NCBI GenBank assembly: GCA_009928955.1
Contig: SABN01000013.1
Location: forward strand, 1-45,011
Direction: 5' to 3'
Length of the DNA stretch: 45,011 nucleotides
Source of the DNA: Opitutia bacterium
GTDB lineage: Bacteria > Verrucomicrobiota > Kiritimatiellia > CAIQIC01 > Lenti-01
Notes under the pieces: generated by a model
Databases searched by the model: none
Told to the model about the DNA's origin: nothing
What the model saw: the letters and a program-made list of their open reading frames with translations, nothing else
Shown here: positions 17,413 to 26,495 of the stretch, piece by piece
How the letters are laid out: the number at the start of each line of letters is the position of its first letter
How positions within the stretch are numbered: the first letter of the stretch is position 1
Translations under genes and position numbers: made by a program

Positions 17413-18732
17413 TCACTCCGTCTTGGCCGTCGGTTGGATCCCGAACACGTAATCCTCGGCCTTGGCGCGATCGCGCCGCGCGTCGTACTCCAGATAGGCG
17501 TTCGACATCCGCGTCGAGCCGCCTTCGTCCGACAGGTTCGTCCCCACGGCCCAGACGAGGCCTTGCTCTGCCGAATAGCGGAAGGGCGGGCCGTCGTACG
17601 GATCCCTCGGAATTTCCGCTAAAAATTCAGGCACCAGTTCCTGCAAAGTTTCCGGGAATCGTCCCCGGTCCCGTTCGAACCGGTTGCAGGCCACGACCAG
17701 TTTCGCGCCCGCCAGCAACCCTTCCGTCCGGCATTTCGATTCCAGCATCTTGTCAAATCCCGGAACGAGAATCATGAACAAGTATTTTCCGAACACGTTG
17801 GGCTGCAGGAGCGAAAAGCGGCCCATCTCCCCCTCGTCGGGAGACCCCATCACCATGTCGGCATAGATCCGCGACGCGTTGGCGATCACCCGCCGATGCA
17901 CCGCCGATATATCCCGTTTGGTTCGGTTGGGCTGGAAAGAGTACGCCGTATATTGCAGCCATGCGACCCACTTGGCATTGAAACCGAGATGCGCAGACAA
18001 TGCCCGTTGTTTCTGCTTAGCGTGCAGGTCATTCACAATGTTGCACGCGATCCGCTGCTCCGATTTGATTCCCTGCGCCAGCCCATCGGCGAACGGTCCG
18101 ATCGTTTCCAATTCCGCGGCCAGCCGGGCCAGCGTTTCCGGTGGGATGGCCGGATCGCGCGCCAACTCCAGCGCCTGTTCCGCCGACGAAGAGAAAAGCG
18201 CCAAGCCCACCAAATAGGTGATGAGGCTGGACGCGTCCTTCTGGACCAAATGGCCGAACCGCATCCCGACGGCCAGGTCGTCCGCCGCTTCCGCGAACCG
18301 GCCGTCCAACCTCGCCAGGCGCGCCCGCGCATCCAGTACCCGGCCTACGTGCAGCCACGAATTGACGTAGGGCGTCAGGGTATCGATGGTCTCCACCGGC
18401 GGCGTCAGGCAGAGCGCGCATTCCGTTCCGCGCTTCACCAATGCCAAGCACTCCGCGTTCTTCCCGACCCACTCGCGCAATTCGTCGCTCGCCGGCGCCT
18501 GGCCCATCCGGAAATCGGAGACCAACAGGAGGTTGGTCGTTTCCACCAGAAGATTCGTCGCTTCCAGGAAATACGTGTAGGCGTTGTCCTCCGGCGCCAC
18601 CTCTGGGCGCTCGGCACGGAATTCCGCTTCGTCCGGCGGCGGCGCGTCCCGGCTCCCCACCCAGACGAACGCCGCCAATCCACCGATCGCCATAACCAAG
18701 CCGACCGCCAACCCCTGCCGGAATTTCTTCAT
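17413..18732 (-). CDS. Membrane-anchored protein of unknown function with pseudopilin-like C-terminal motif
   Basis: The 439-residue protein has an N-terminal anchor (about 8-28: LAVGLVMAIGGLAAFVWVG) after MKKFRQG, then a largely alpha-helical exported region. Near the C-terminus, RGRFPETLQELVPEFLAEIP leads into RDPYDGPPFRYS (about 376-387). This motif is shared with many uncharacterised PVC proteins and resembles the C-terminus of type II secretion major pseudopilins. Function is unknown. It heads the operon with phzF and GNAT. There is no Shine-Dalgarno. A -10-like TAGGCT (18744-18739) ends 6 nt before the ATG, with TTGCCG 17 nt further upstream, so translation may be leaderless. Confidence 0.8.
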   Translation of the reverse strand: MKKFRQGLAVGLVMAIGGLAAFVWVGSRDAPPPDEAEFRAERPEVAPEDNAYTYFLEATNLLVETTNLLLVSDFRMGQAPASDELREWVGKNAECLALVKRGTECALCLTPPVETIDTLTPYVNSWLHVGRVLDARARLARLDGRFAEAADDLAVGMRFGHLVQKDASSLITYLVGLALFSSSAEQALELARDPAIPPETLARLAAELETIGPFADGLAQGIKSEQRIACNIVNDLHAKQKQRALSAHLGFNAKWVAWLQYTAYSFQPNRTKRDISAVHRRVIANASRIYADMVMGSPDEGEMGRFSLLQPNVFGKYLFMILVPGFDKMLESKCRTEGLLAGAKLVVACNRFERDRGRFPETLQELVPEFLAEIPRDPYDGPPFRYSAEQGLVWAVGTNLSDEGGSTRMSNAYLEYDARRDRAKAEDYVFGIQPTAKTE

Positions 18733-18815
18733 CTGGACAGCCTAGCATCCCCCGCCGCCCCCGGCAACGCCTGCGCCCGGGCCGATTTCATCGTTCTTAC
18801 GTTCCGTGGAACCCG

Positions 18816-21800
18816 TCAGGTCGCGACCGGGCCGTCCGGTGGGCGGGCCTTGGCCGCGCGCCGTTCTTCCAGCCACGAGGCGAGGACGGGGACGGTGAAC
18901 CAGGTGAAGATGGCCAGGGTCATGCCGCCGATGACGGGCAGGGTCATGGGCAGGAGCAATTCCGCGCCGCGCCCGGTCGAGGTCAGCACCGGCAGCAGGG
19001 CCAGCAGGGTGGTGGCCGAGGTCATCAGGCAGGGCCGGATGCGGCGCTGCCCGGCGGCGATCACGCTGGCGCGGACCTCCGCGCGCGTACCGGGCCGATC
19101 CGCCTCGAACCGTTGGCCGATATAGGTCGCCATGACCACGCCGTCGTCCACCGCGATGCCGAAGAGCGCCAGGAACCCGACCCAGACCGCCACGCTGAGG
19201 TTGATGGCGTGGAGATGGAACAGCTCGCGCAGGTTGACGCCGAAGACGGCCACGTCCAGGAACCACTCCTGCCCGTAGAGATAGAGCATGACGAAGCCGC
19301 CGGCCCAGGCCACGGCGATGCCGCTGAACACCACCAGGGTGGTGGCGACCGATTTGAATTGGAAATAGAGGATCAGGAAGATGAGCCCGAGCGACAGCGG
19401 CAGCACCACCCGCAGGGTGGCCATGGCGCGCTGCTGGTTTTCGTAGGATCCGGCGAAACGCCAGCTCGCGCCGGGGGGCACGACCAGATCGCCGCGCGCG
19501 ATCATCGCCGCCAGATACGCCTGCGCGCCTTCCACCACGTCCACCTCGGCGATGCCGGGCTGGCCGCCGAACGTGACGTAGGCCGTCAGGAAGGTGTCCT
19601 CGCCGCGGATCATCTGCGGGCCGCGCTCGTAGCGGATCTCGGCCAGGTCGGCCAGCGGAACGGGCGTGCCGTCGGCGGCGTGGATCAGGATCCGTTCGAG
19701 GGCGTCGAGATCGTCGCGCCGCTCCCGTGGATAGCGCACGCGCACAGGATATCGTTCGCGCCCTTCCACGGTGGTGGTCACCGTCATCCCGCCCGCGGCC
19801 GCCGCGATCGTTTCCTGCACGTCCACGACGTTCAGTCCATGGCGCGAGATGGCTTCGCGGTCGATGGCGATCTCCAGATAGGGCTTGCCGACCACGCGCT
19901 CGGCGTTGACGGTTTCCGGACGCACCCCCGGCGCCTGGCGCAGATGCCGCTCGAGTTCCACCGCCATGCGGTCGAGCGTGCCGAGGTCGGGCGCGCGCAG
20001 CTTGAGGCCCATCGGCGCGCGCATCCCCGTCTGCAGCATCACCAGCCGGGTCTCGATGGGCTGGAGCTTGGGCGCCGACGTCGTGCCGGGAATCGCCGCC
20101 GCCTTGACGATCTCGTTCCAAATGTCGTCGGGCGTGCGGATGTGCTCGCGCCACTGGCGATAGGGCCGCCCGCGGCGGTCCGGGATCAGTTGGCCGGCGG
20201 CATCGCGGACGAATTCCCCGGCCCGGCGGTCGTAGCGGAAGCGCAGCCGCCGGCCGGAGTCGTCCACCCGGTACTCGGGCTTATAATGAATGACGGACTC
20301 GATCATCGAAATCGGCGCCGGGTCGAGCGCGCTTTCCGTGCGGCCGAGCTTGCCGACGACCAATTCCACCTCCGGCACCGAAGCGATGGCCTGGTCCTGG
20401 TATTGCATGACCTCGAGGACTTCGCCGAGCGACGCGTGCGGCATCGTGGTGGGCATCCACAGGAACGAGCCTTCGTCCAGCGGCGGCATGAATTCCCTCC
20501 CCAGCCCCGGGAATTCGTGCGCGGCCCACACCCAGGGGCGCGAGTGCCGAACCCAGTCCGGGTTGCCCCCGCCCCGCTCGATGGCGGCGGGGATCACCCC
20601 GAACACACGGTCGAACCCCAGCCACACGCTGGCACCGAAGAACAGGATGAACACGGGCGCCGAAAAAAAGGCCGCCTTGTGCGCCAAGGCCCAGCCCAGG
20701 ATGCGGCGATAGAAATGCATCAGCAGGAAGAACGCCGCCATCAGCCCGCCGACCAGCCCGCCGACAAACACGAGATTGCGCGTCAGTCCGCGCGCGGGAC
20801 CGAGCGGCTCCCATACCCGCGTCAAGATCACCCAGACGGCCAGCACCGCCGCCAGAGCGCCCAGATGCTTCGTCATCGGCGCCAGCCAGGCGCCGGCCCG
20901 GCGCCATCGGCCGGCGGGGGCATCCATCCAACGCGGCCGCGCCCGGAATCCGGCGGACGGCCACAGGCGATAGAACGCGACGGCCAGCACCACCAGCGAG
21001 ACCACCCAGGCCGCGGTCCAGCCGCGGGTCAGGGCGAAAGCCCCCGCCAGAATCGCGGCCACGCCGAGCCCGGCCCACGGTGCCCGGTTGCGCTTGCTCG
21101 GCCCGTCCCGTCCCGCGATCAGCAGCAGCACGGCCGTGGGCACCACGGTCAGGGCCAGCACCACAGAGGCCGCCAGCACAAAGGTCTTCGTGAACGCCAA
21201 GGGAATGAACATCTTCCCTTCGGCGCCGGTCATGGTGAACACCGGCAGAAAACTGATGACGGTCGTGGAAATGGCGGTCACCACCGCCGAAGAGACTTCC
21301 GCCGCGCCGCGATGCACCACCTCCAGCCGGGGTTCGTCGGGCGGCGCCTCCGCCAGGTGCTTGAGCACGTTCTCGACCACAATGATGCCCATGTCGACGA
21401 TGGCCCCGATGGCGATGGCGATGCCGGCCAGCGACACCAGGTTGCTGTCGATGCCCACGAGTTTCATCAGGATGAAGCACAACAACACCGACAGCGGCAG
21501 CATGGAGCTGATGACGAGAGCGGTGCGCAAGTGCAGGATCAGCAGGAGAATGACCAATACCGTCACCAGGATCTGTTGGGCGAGCGCGTCGTTGAGCGTC
21601 GCCAGCGTTTCATGGATCAGGCCGGTGCGGTCATAGAAGGAGACGACGTCGAGCTGGCCGATCGTGACGCCGGCGGGCCAATCCGGACGCGCATGGGCGC
21701 GCAACCACGCCAGCCACGCCGTCTGGTCCAGCTCGTCGCCGTCGAACGCGCTCAGCCCCTCTTTGGCGGCAAAGGCCTCCAGCGCGGCGCGGTCCGTCCG

Positions 21801-22856
21801 CGTCCAGTCCACAATGGCGCGGGCGGGCAGGCCGGGACGGATCTCCTCGATCTTGGCCTTGACGTTGTGGATGGCTTCGAGCGGATTGTAGCCCTCGCGA
21901 ACGACCACCACGCCGCCGACCGCTTCGGCGCCCATCTTGGTCAGCGCGCCGCGGCGCTGCGCGGGACCCAGCCCGACCGTCGCCACGTCCCGGACGCGGA
22001 TCGGCAGCCCGTCCGGACCCGCGCGCACCGTCGCCTGCCCGATGTCGGCCGCGTCGCGGATGAACCCCACCCCGCGCAGCACGTATTCCACGCGATTGAT
22101 CTCCGTCACGCGCGCGCCGATGTCCAGATTGCTCTTGCGAACGGCCGCGACCACCTGGGCGAGCGTCGCCCCGTGGGCGCGCAGCGCATCGGGATCCACG
22201 TCCACCTGGTATTCGCGCACGAAGCCGCCGATCGAGGCCACCTCGCTGATGCCTTCGGCGGCCAGCAGGGCGTATCGCACGGTCCAGTCCTGCACCGACC
22301 GCAGCTCGTGCAGGTCCCAGCCGCCGGTGACCTTGCCGTCGGGATCGCGCCCTTCGAGCGTGTACCAGAAGATCTGCCCCAGCGCCGTCGCGTCGGGCCC
22401 CAGCGCCGGCTGCGCGGCGGCGGGCAGCAGCCCGGAGGGCAGGCTGTTGAGCTTCTCGATGATGCGCGCGCGCGCCCAGTAGAATTCAATGTCCTCGTCG
22501 AAAATCAGGAAGATCAGCGACGCGCCGAACATCGAGGTGCTGCGCACCTCGTGCACACCCGGCACGCCGAGCAGCGACACCGTCAGCGGATACGTGACCT
22601 GGTCCTCGACGTCCTGCGGCGAGCGGCCCGCCCATTCGGTGAAGACGATTTGCTGGTTTTCGCCGAGATTGGGAATCGCATCCACCGGCACCGGGGCGCG
22701 CGGGAATCCGCCCAGCTTCCAGTCGAACGGCGCAACGGCCACGCCCCACAGCACGACGGCCGCCAGCAGCAGTCCCACCACCAGCTTCTGTTCCAGGAAG
22801 AAACGGATGAAGGCGGACAACAGGCCTCGGGGCGGGTCTGGAATGCTAGGGCCCAT
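18816..22856 (-). CDS. cusA: Heavy-metal efflux RND transporter, CusA/CzcA family, enlarged
   Basis: This inner-membrane proton/metal antiporter has about 1346 residues against about 1040 for typical CusA. HME-RND signs include VDAIPNLGENQQIVFTEWAG near the N-terminus, GIAIAIGAIVDMGIIVVENV (about 480, with the acidic proton-relay residues), LDEGSFLWMPTTMP, and GFLALFGIAVDDGVVMAT near the C-terminus. The extra length includes hydrophobic segments after the first half's membrane block (about 630-760) and an inserted stretch around VIHYKPEYRVDDSG (about 905-970). ATG 22856 is chosen because GAGG lies 6 nt upstream; 22862 is the alternative. It overlaps the end of cusB by 11 nt. It is the last gene of the copper operon, and I infer Cu(I)/Ag(I) export. 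Confidence 0.92.
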   Translation of the reverse strand: MGPSIPDPPRGLLSAFIRFFLEQKLVVGLLLAAVVLWGVAVAPFDWKLGGFPRAPVPVDAIPNLGENQQIVFTEWAGRSPQDVEDQVTYPLTVSLLGVPGVHEVRSTSMFGASLIFLIFDEDIEFYWARARIIEKLNSLPSGLLPAAAQPALGPDATALGQIFWYTLEGRDPDGKVTGGWDLHELRSVQDWTVRYALLAAEGISEVASIGGFVREYQVDVDPDALRAHGATLAQVVAAVRKSNLDIGARVTEINRVEYVLRGVGFIRDAADIGQATVRAGPDGLPIRVRDVATVGLGPAQRRGALTKMGAEAVGGVVVVREGYNPLEAIHNVKAKIEEIRPGLPARAIVDWTRTDRAALEAFAAKEGLSAFDGDELDQTAWLAWLRAHARPDWPAGVTIGQLDVVSFYDRTGLIHETLATLNDALAQQILVTVLVILLLILHLRTALVISSMLPLSVLLCFILMKLVGIDSNLVSLAGIAIAIGAIVDMGIIVVENVLKHLAEAPPDEPRLEVVHRGAAEVSSAVVTAISTTVISFLPVFTMTGAEGKMFIPLAFTKTFVLAASVVLALTVVPTAVLLLIAGRDGPSKRNRAPWAGLGVAAILAGAFALTRGWTAAWVVSLVVLAVAFYRLWPSAGFRARPRWMDAPAGRWRRAGAWLAPMTKHLGALAAVLAVWVILTRVWEPLGPARGLTRNLVFVGGLVGGLMAAFFLLMHFYRRILGWALAHKAAFFSAPVFILFFGASVWLGFDRVFGVIPAAIERGGGNPDWVRHSRPWVWAAHEFPGLGREFMPPLDEGSFLWMPTTMPHASLGEVLEVMQYQDQAIASVPEVELVVGKLGRTESALDPAPISMIESVIHYKPEYRVDDSGRRLRFRYDRRAGEFVRDAAGQLIPDRRGRPYRQWREHIRTPDDIWNEIVKAAAIPGTTSAPKLQPIETRLVMLQTGMRAPMGLKLRAPDLGTLDRMAVELERHLRQAPGVRPETVNAERVVGKPYLEIAIDREAISRHGLNVVDVQETIAAAAGGMTVTTTVEGRERYPVRVRYPRERRDDLDALERILIHAADGTPVPLADLAEIRYERGPQMIRGEDTFLTAYVTFGGQPGIAEVDVVEGAQAYLAAMIARGDLVVPPGASWRFAGSYENQQRAMATLRVVLPLSLGLIFLILYFQFKSVATTLVVFSGIAVAWAGGFVMLYLYGQEWFLDVAVFGVNLRELFHLHAINLSVAVWVGFLALFGIAVDDGVVMATYIGQRFEADRPGTRAEVRASVIAAGQRRIRPCLMTSATTLLALLPVLTSTGRGAELLLPMTLPVIGGMTLAIFTWFTVPVLASWLEERRAAKARPPDGPVAT

Positions 22857-24351
22857 GGCCATCCTCTTCCGGCGCCCGCTCGAACAAAATCCCCTTCGCG
22901 GCATGCTCGGAGATGATCTCTGCCGCCCGTTCGCGCACCTCGTCGAGACAGCCGGGGCAGCAAACGTAGATGCGCTGCCCTTCGTGATCATGGTAGAGCG
23001 CGCGGTCGATGGGCAGGTTCATGATCGGGCAATGGGTTTGCAGGCGGATGTTCTCCTCGTCCCCCGCCTCCTGTCCCTCCGGCCTTTCCGCGGACATCAT
23101 GCTGGGACGCCCCCGGATCTGCAGTTCGCTGTCGATCTTGAACTGGCCGTTGACCACGACCCATTCGCCTTCCGCCAGACCGTCCTCCACGACGTACACG
23201 TCGCCCGCGCGCGGACCCAGCACGACCGACCGCGGCTCGAACGTCGGCCGGTCGGCGTCCGGCATGCGCACGTAGACCACCGCGCGCTTGCCGGTCCGCA
23301 GCGGGGCCGATGCCGGGATGACCAGCGAATCCGCCGTGCCCGGCGGCGCACGAACGAGAGCGGACACAAACAGATCCGGCTTGAGCCGCCCCCCGGGATT
23401 CTCCGCCTCGACGCGCACCCGCACCGTGCGCGCGCGTGCATCGACCACGGGATCGATGAAGGCCACGACGCCTTCGAAGGTCTCGCCCGGCAGGGCCGCC
23501 GCCGTGAAGCGCACCGGCAAGCCTTCCCGCAGCCACGGCAGGTCGCGCTCGTAGGCTTCCAGGTTGATCCAAACCTTCGACAAATCCACGATTCGGAACA
23601 GCCGTTCGCCCTCGCGCAGAGCCTGTCCTTCGCGGACGAGCGGCGGCACCACCGCGCCCGCGACGGGGCTGGCGATCTGGACGGTTTGCGGCACCTCGCC
23701 GCTGTTCAGCACCTCGTCGGCCTGCTCCGCGCCAATGCCCAGGCGCAGCAGCCGGGCGCGCGCCGCGGCGCGGAGTCCGGGCGCCGCGTCGCGCACGGCC
23801 CGCAGTTCGCCCATCGCCGCGACCGCCGCCGGGCTGTAGAATCCGGCCAGCGTCTCCCCCTGCGCCATCGGCTGCCACGGCGTGTTGGCCACCAGCCCTT
23901 CCACATAGCCATCCACGCGGGCCACCACGTCCTGCACCCGGCTCTCGTCCATGCCGACCTTCCCGAACAGCGGCACCTCGATCTCCACCGCGCGCCGCTC
24001 CACCGGATGCGTCCGGACGTCCATCCGCGCCACGGCGTTCTCGGTCAACCGCAGTTGCGGCGGGCCATCGCCCTCGTCCGCGTCATCCCCGTCCGAGGGC
24101 ACCGGGATCAGGTCCATCGCGCAGATCGGGCACTTGGCATTCGGGTCCGGCGAGCGCACCTGCGGATGCATCGAACAGGTGTACGTCTGCGCCGTTTTCG
24201 GCGCGTCCTCTCCGGCGGCAGGCGGGCCGGGCTCCGCATCGCCGGCGACAAAACAATCCCGGAGCAGGAAGCCCGCGACGAAAATCGCCAGCACCCCAAC
24301 GGCGATCCGCCCGTTGCGCCAGCCCGTGGGTTTTGCATCGTTTGGTTTCAT
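22846..24351 (-). CDS. cusB: RND efflux periplasmic adaptor CusB with two extra metal-binding modules
   Basis: The 501-residue protein has an N-terminal membrane anchor (about 15-32). A heavy-metal-binding domain follows, YTCSMHPQVRSPDP then KCPICAMDLIPV (C59, M61, H62, C74, C77, M79). The adaptor core comes next: beta-barrel and lipoyl elements such as VEGLVANTPWQPMAQGETL and VEDGLAEGEWVVVNGQFKID. The C-terminal 65 residues form a YHS/TRASH-like module with HCPIMN (C441) and IYVCCPGC (C464, C465, C468). That module closely resembles the separate small periplasmic protein of the same operon. The start ATG overlaps the cusC stop by one base (TGATG). It links CusA to CusC and probably delivers copper. 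Confidence 0.93.
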   Translation of the reverse strand: MKPNDAKPTGWRNGRIAVGVLAIFVAGFLLRDCFVAGDAEPGPPAAGEDAPKTAQTYTCSMHPQVRSPDPNAKCPICAMDLIPVPSDGDDADEGDGPPQLRLTENAVARMDVRTHPVERRAVEIEVPLFGKVGMDESRVQDVVARVDGYVEGLVANTPWQPMAQGETLAGFYSPAAVAAMGELRAVRDAAPGLRAAARARLLRLGIGAEQADEVLNSGEVPQTVQIASPVAGAVVPPLVREGQALREGERLFRIVDLSKVWINLEAYERDLPWLREGLPVRFTAAALPGETFEGVVAFIDPVVDARARTVRVRVEAENPGGRLKPDLFVSALVRAPPGTADSLVIPASAPLRTGKRAVVYVRMPDADRPTFEPRSVVLGPRAGDVYVVEDGLAEGEWVVVNGQFKIDSELQIRGRPSMMSAERPEGQEAGDEENIRLQTHCPIMNLPIDRALYHDHEGQRIYVCCPGCLDEVRERAAEIISEHAAKGILFERAPEEDGHGP

Positions 24352-25772
24352 CAGTCCTCCTGGCTCCCGACGGGACCGCCGACCACGTCGAACGCGCCGA
24401 CGCAGCAGCCGATGTCCGCCAAGGCGATTTCGCGGTCCGCCACGGCACGCTCGGCCAGCAAGCGGAATTCCAGCAGCGTGCGCTGGGCCTCGATCCACGC
24501 GGCGAAGTCGGCCTTCCCCTCGGCATACGCCTGCTGCTCCGAGGCCAGCACCTGCCTGGCCTTGGGGATGAGGGAATTCGTGAACAGCTCCACGCGCCGC
24601 TCGGCGTCCCGGAACTGGAACGTCGCCATGCTCAGCTCCGTCCGGAGGCGGTTGCGCATCTCGTCGCGGTCCTGCTCCGCCGCCTGGAGCATGGCGTCGG
24701 CCTCGCGCCCCCCGGCGCGAATCCGGCCGCGCCAGATGGGCAGAGAGATCCCCGCCATCAGGCGGACATCCGACTCGTCGCCTCGCCCCTCCATGCCCGG
24801 CATGACCATCCACCCGCCGCCGAGCATGAACCCCGGCCACCCCGTGCGGCGGGCCAGATCCCGGCCATGGCGGGCCGCCTCGATGCCGGCATCCGCCGCC
24901 TTCAGTTCGGGATTCAGCTCCGCCAGCAACTCCGCCAATGCCGCCTCGTCCAGCGTTGCCGGGCCGGAGAATGCGATTTGCGGCCAGGGGAGCAGGTCAT
25001 CGGCCGGGAGGTTCAACAGCGCCGCCAATCCGACCGACTGCATCCGGCGCTGGTCCCGAAGCGATGCCAGACGATCGGCCACCCGCTCCTTCTCGATCTG
25101 CACCAGGGTCCAATCGGCCTGCGCCCCCGCGCCGGAACGGTAGCGCGCTTCGGCCGCCTGCTCCAGCTGTTCCAGCAGGTGCAGGTTCTCTTCGGCGACG
25201 TCCGTGGCGCGCGACAGATATCCGTATTCATGGACGGCCCGGACCACGCGTTCGTAGAGGTCGAACCGTTCGGCATCGAAGGCGTGACGGGCCGTTTGCG
25301 CCTCCGCCGCGGCCCGGCCTTCCCGCATCCGAAGCGTGCCGAACGCGGGGAAACTCTGCGTCAGGCTCACCCCGTAACGAGTATCCATCTGCTCGATGAA
25401 GTACTCGAAGGACAGCGACGGATCGTCCAACGCGCGCGACTGGGGGACCCGTTCCACGGCGGCCTGCCAGCGGTCGAATGCGGCGCGCAGGCCGGCATTG
25501 CGGGTGAAGGCGAGCCGGACGTAGTCCTCGAGAGAAGCCGGGGCCGTCGCGGGCGCGGGCGGCAACGTCCGCTCCCCGCCGCCATAGAGTTCCCGCCCCA
25601 TGGCTTCATGCGATTCGCGCAACGCGGGCCCGGCCGCCGTGGCGCAGCCCGACACCGCCGCGCCCACGACGAGAACCATCAGGGCCACCCTGGGAGTCCG
25701 GGCCGATCGCGGTTCCGATCCCGGTTCATTCGCGAGTTCCGCCGCCAATGGCTGTTCGGCATTCAAGAACAT
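24351..25772 (-). CDS. cusC: TolC-family outer-membrane efflux protein (CusC-like)
   Basis: The 473-residue protein has a hydrophobic segment with a lipobox-like VSGC (about 30-42), so it may be a lipoprotein. Two long helical/coiled-coil repeats follow, typical of the outer-membrane efflux protein domain. Landmarks include LTQSFPAFGTLRMREGRA and the equivalent second-half SLPIWRGRIRAGGREAD. It forms the outer-membrane channel of the CusCBA pump. The n-region before the lipobox is unusually long (about 29 residues) if the ATG at 25772 is used; a later internal start is possible. It lies 19 nt after the small YHS-like gene and couples to cusB by a 1-nt overlap. Confidence 0.9.
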   Translation of the reverse strand: MFLNAEQPLAAELANEPGSEPRSARTPRVALMVLVVGAAVSGCATAAGPALRESHEAMGRELYGGGERTLPPAPATAPASLEDYVRLAFTRNAGLRAAFDRWQAAVERVPQSRALDDPSLSFEYFIEQMDTRYGVSLTQSFPAFGTLRMREGRAAAEAQTARHAFDAERFDLYERVVRAVHEYGYLSRATDVAEENLHLLEQLEQAAEARYRSGAGAQADWTLVQIEKERVADRLASLRDQRRMQSVGLAALLNLPADDLLPWPQIAFSGPATLDEAALAELLAELNPELKAADAGIEAARHGRDLARRTGWPGFMLGGGWMVMPGMEGRGDESDVRLMAGISLPIWRGRIRAGGREADAMLQAAEQDRDEMRNRLRTELSMATFQFRDAERRVELFTNSLIPKARQVLASEQQAYAEGKADFAAWIEAQRTLLEFRLLAERAVADREIALADIGCCVGAFDVVGGPVGSQED

Positions 25773-25791
25773 GGTGGCCGCGCCCGAAGAG

Positions 25792-26046
25792 TTATTCCAC
25801 CGGCGCCGTTTCCAGTTCGACGCCGTCGGCCTGCATCTGGGCGATGTATTTGGCCGGATCGGCCTTGATCGCTCCGATGCATCCTCCGCAGCAGACGTAG
25901 ATGCGATAGCCTTCCACGTCGCCGTATTGGGATTGGCTGCTCACTGGATTTCCCTTCATGACGGGACAGGTCGTCTGGGGCTTGCCTTCGGCGAAGGCCA
26001 GCGTGGCCACCAGCAGCAGGGCGGCGATGATCAGGATGGTTTTCAT
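25792..26046 (-). CDS. Small periplasmic YHS/TRASH-like copper-binding protein
   Basis: The 84-residue protein has a clear signal peptide (1-19, LAFA-EG). The mature part has TTCPVMKGNP (C27) and YRIYVCCGGC (C52, C53, C56), and ends with an acidic tail. The same cysteine arrangement occurs at the C-terminus of CusB in this operon. I infer a periplasmic copper scavenger or chaperone feeding the pump. The Shine-Dalgarno AGAGGAG lies about 5 nt before the ATG. It lies 34 nt downstream of csoR and 19 nt upstream of cusC, all on the same strand. Confidence 0.88.
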   Translation of the reverse strand: MKTILIIAALLLVATLAFAEGKPQTTCPVMKGNPVSSQSQYGDVEGYRIYVCCGGCIGAIKADPAKYIAQMQADGVELETAPVE

Positions 26047-26080
26047 TTTGTTCTCCTCTGGATTCGGGATTGGTTCTGTC

Positions 26081-26365
26081 TCAATATTGTTTTTTCATCA
26101 CGCGCAGCAGTTCGTCCATCTTGGCGGCCGCTTCTTTGGGCGACCCGGATTCGAAGGCATCGCTGACGCAATGGTCCATGTGCTTTTTCAGAATCTGGAG
26201 TTCGACGGCGCGCAAAGCGGATCGCGCCGCCTGGATCTGGACGAGGATGTCGATGCAGTACGCCCCCTCCTCGACCATCCGCTGGATGCCTTGCACCTGG
26301 CCGCCGATGCGCCGCAACCGATGGCGCGTCTCTTCGTGCGTCGTGGCATGGGGTTTCGTTTTCAT
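26081..26365 (-). CDS. csoR: CsoR-family copper-sensing transcriptional repressor
   Basis: The 94-residue all-helical protein of the CsoR/RcnR/FrmR family begins RHRLRRIGGQVQGIQRMVEE. The metal ligands C37 (AYCIDILVQI), H62 and C66 (KKHMDHC) match the C-H-C signature of Cu(I)-sensing CsoR, unlike the RcnR (Ni/Co) or FrmR (formaldehyde) patterns. In the family the apo-protein represses and Cu(I) binding releases DNA. It heads the operon it is expected to control. The operator-like TACCC...GGGTA site overlaps its promoter 11-25 nt upstream of the ATG. GGAAG precedes the ATG as a short Shine-Dalgarno. Confidence 0.93.
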   Translation of the reverse strand: MKTKPHATTHEETRHRLRRIGGQVQGIQRMVEEGAYCIDILVQIQAARSALRAVELQILKKHMDHCVSDAFESGSPKEAAAKMDELLRVMKKQY

Positions 26366-26375
26366 ACTTCCAACG

Positions 26376-26390
26376 TACCCCCATAGGGTA
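26376..26390 (-). promoter_or_regulatory. Putative CsoR operator in the copper operon promoter
   Basis: TACCCCCATAGGGTA lies between a TATATA-like -10 (minus strand, about 26394-26389) and the csoR start. It fits the known CsoR-type operator of G/C tracts in inverted arrangement (for example TACCC-TAC-GGGGGTA in Bacillus). Its overlap with the promoter would let apo-CsoR shut off the whole csoR-cusA operon. Confidence 0.75.
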
Positions 26391-26478
26391 TATAATCAAG
26401 TAATCCCATCGATATTTAGGGTCTATGGAACCATGGCCGACCCGAAGCGGGAGAGCAATTCGCTCTCGCTCAATGGAA

Positions 26479-26493
26479 TATAGGCAGCCTATA
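26479..26493. repeat. 15-nt palindrome downstream of the phosphatase gene
   Basis: TATAGGCAGCCTATA is a perfect inverted repeat around one base, 2 nt beyond the phosphatase stop codon. It has no T-tract, so a terminator is doubtful. A second small hairpin, GAGAGC-AATTC-GCTCTC, lies about 15-30 nt further on toward csoR. They may together separate the phosphatase transcript from the copper operon. Confidence 0.35.
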
Positions 26494-26495
26494 GA

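Noticed and set aside
19113-22916. 1267-codon plus-strand open frame opposite cusA
   Set aside because: His/Arg/Gln-rich antisense sequence with no domain; cusA carries all RND signatures.
26391-26396. Plus-strand TATAAT beside the CsoR operator as a divergent promoter
   Set aside because: No plus-strand gene follows (the phosphatase is on the minus strand), so it is probably just part of the AT-rich minus-strand promoter.
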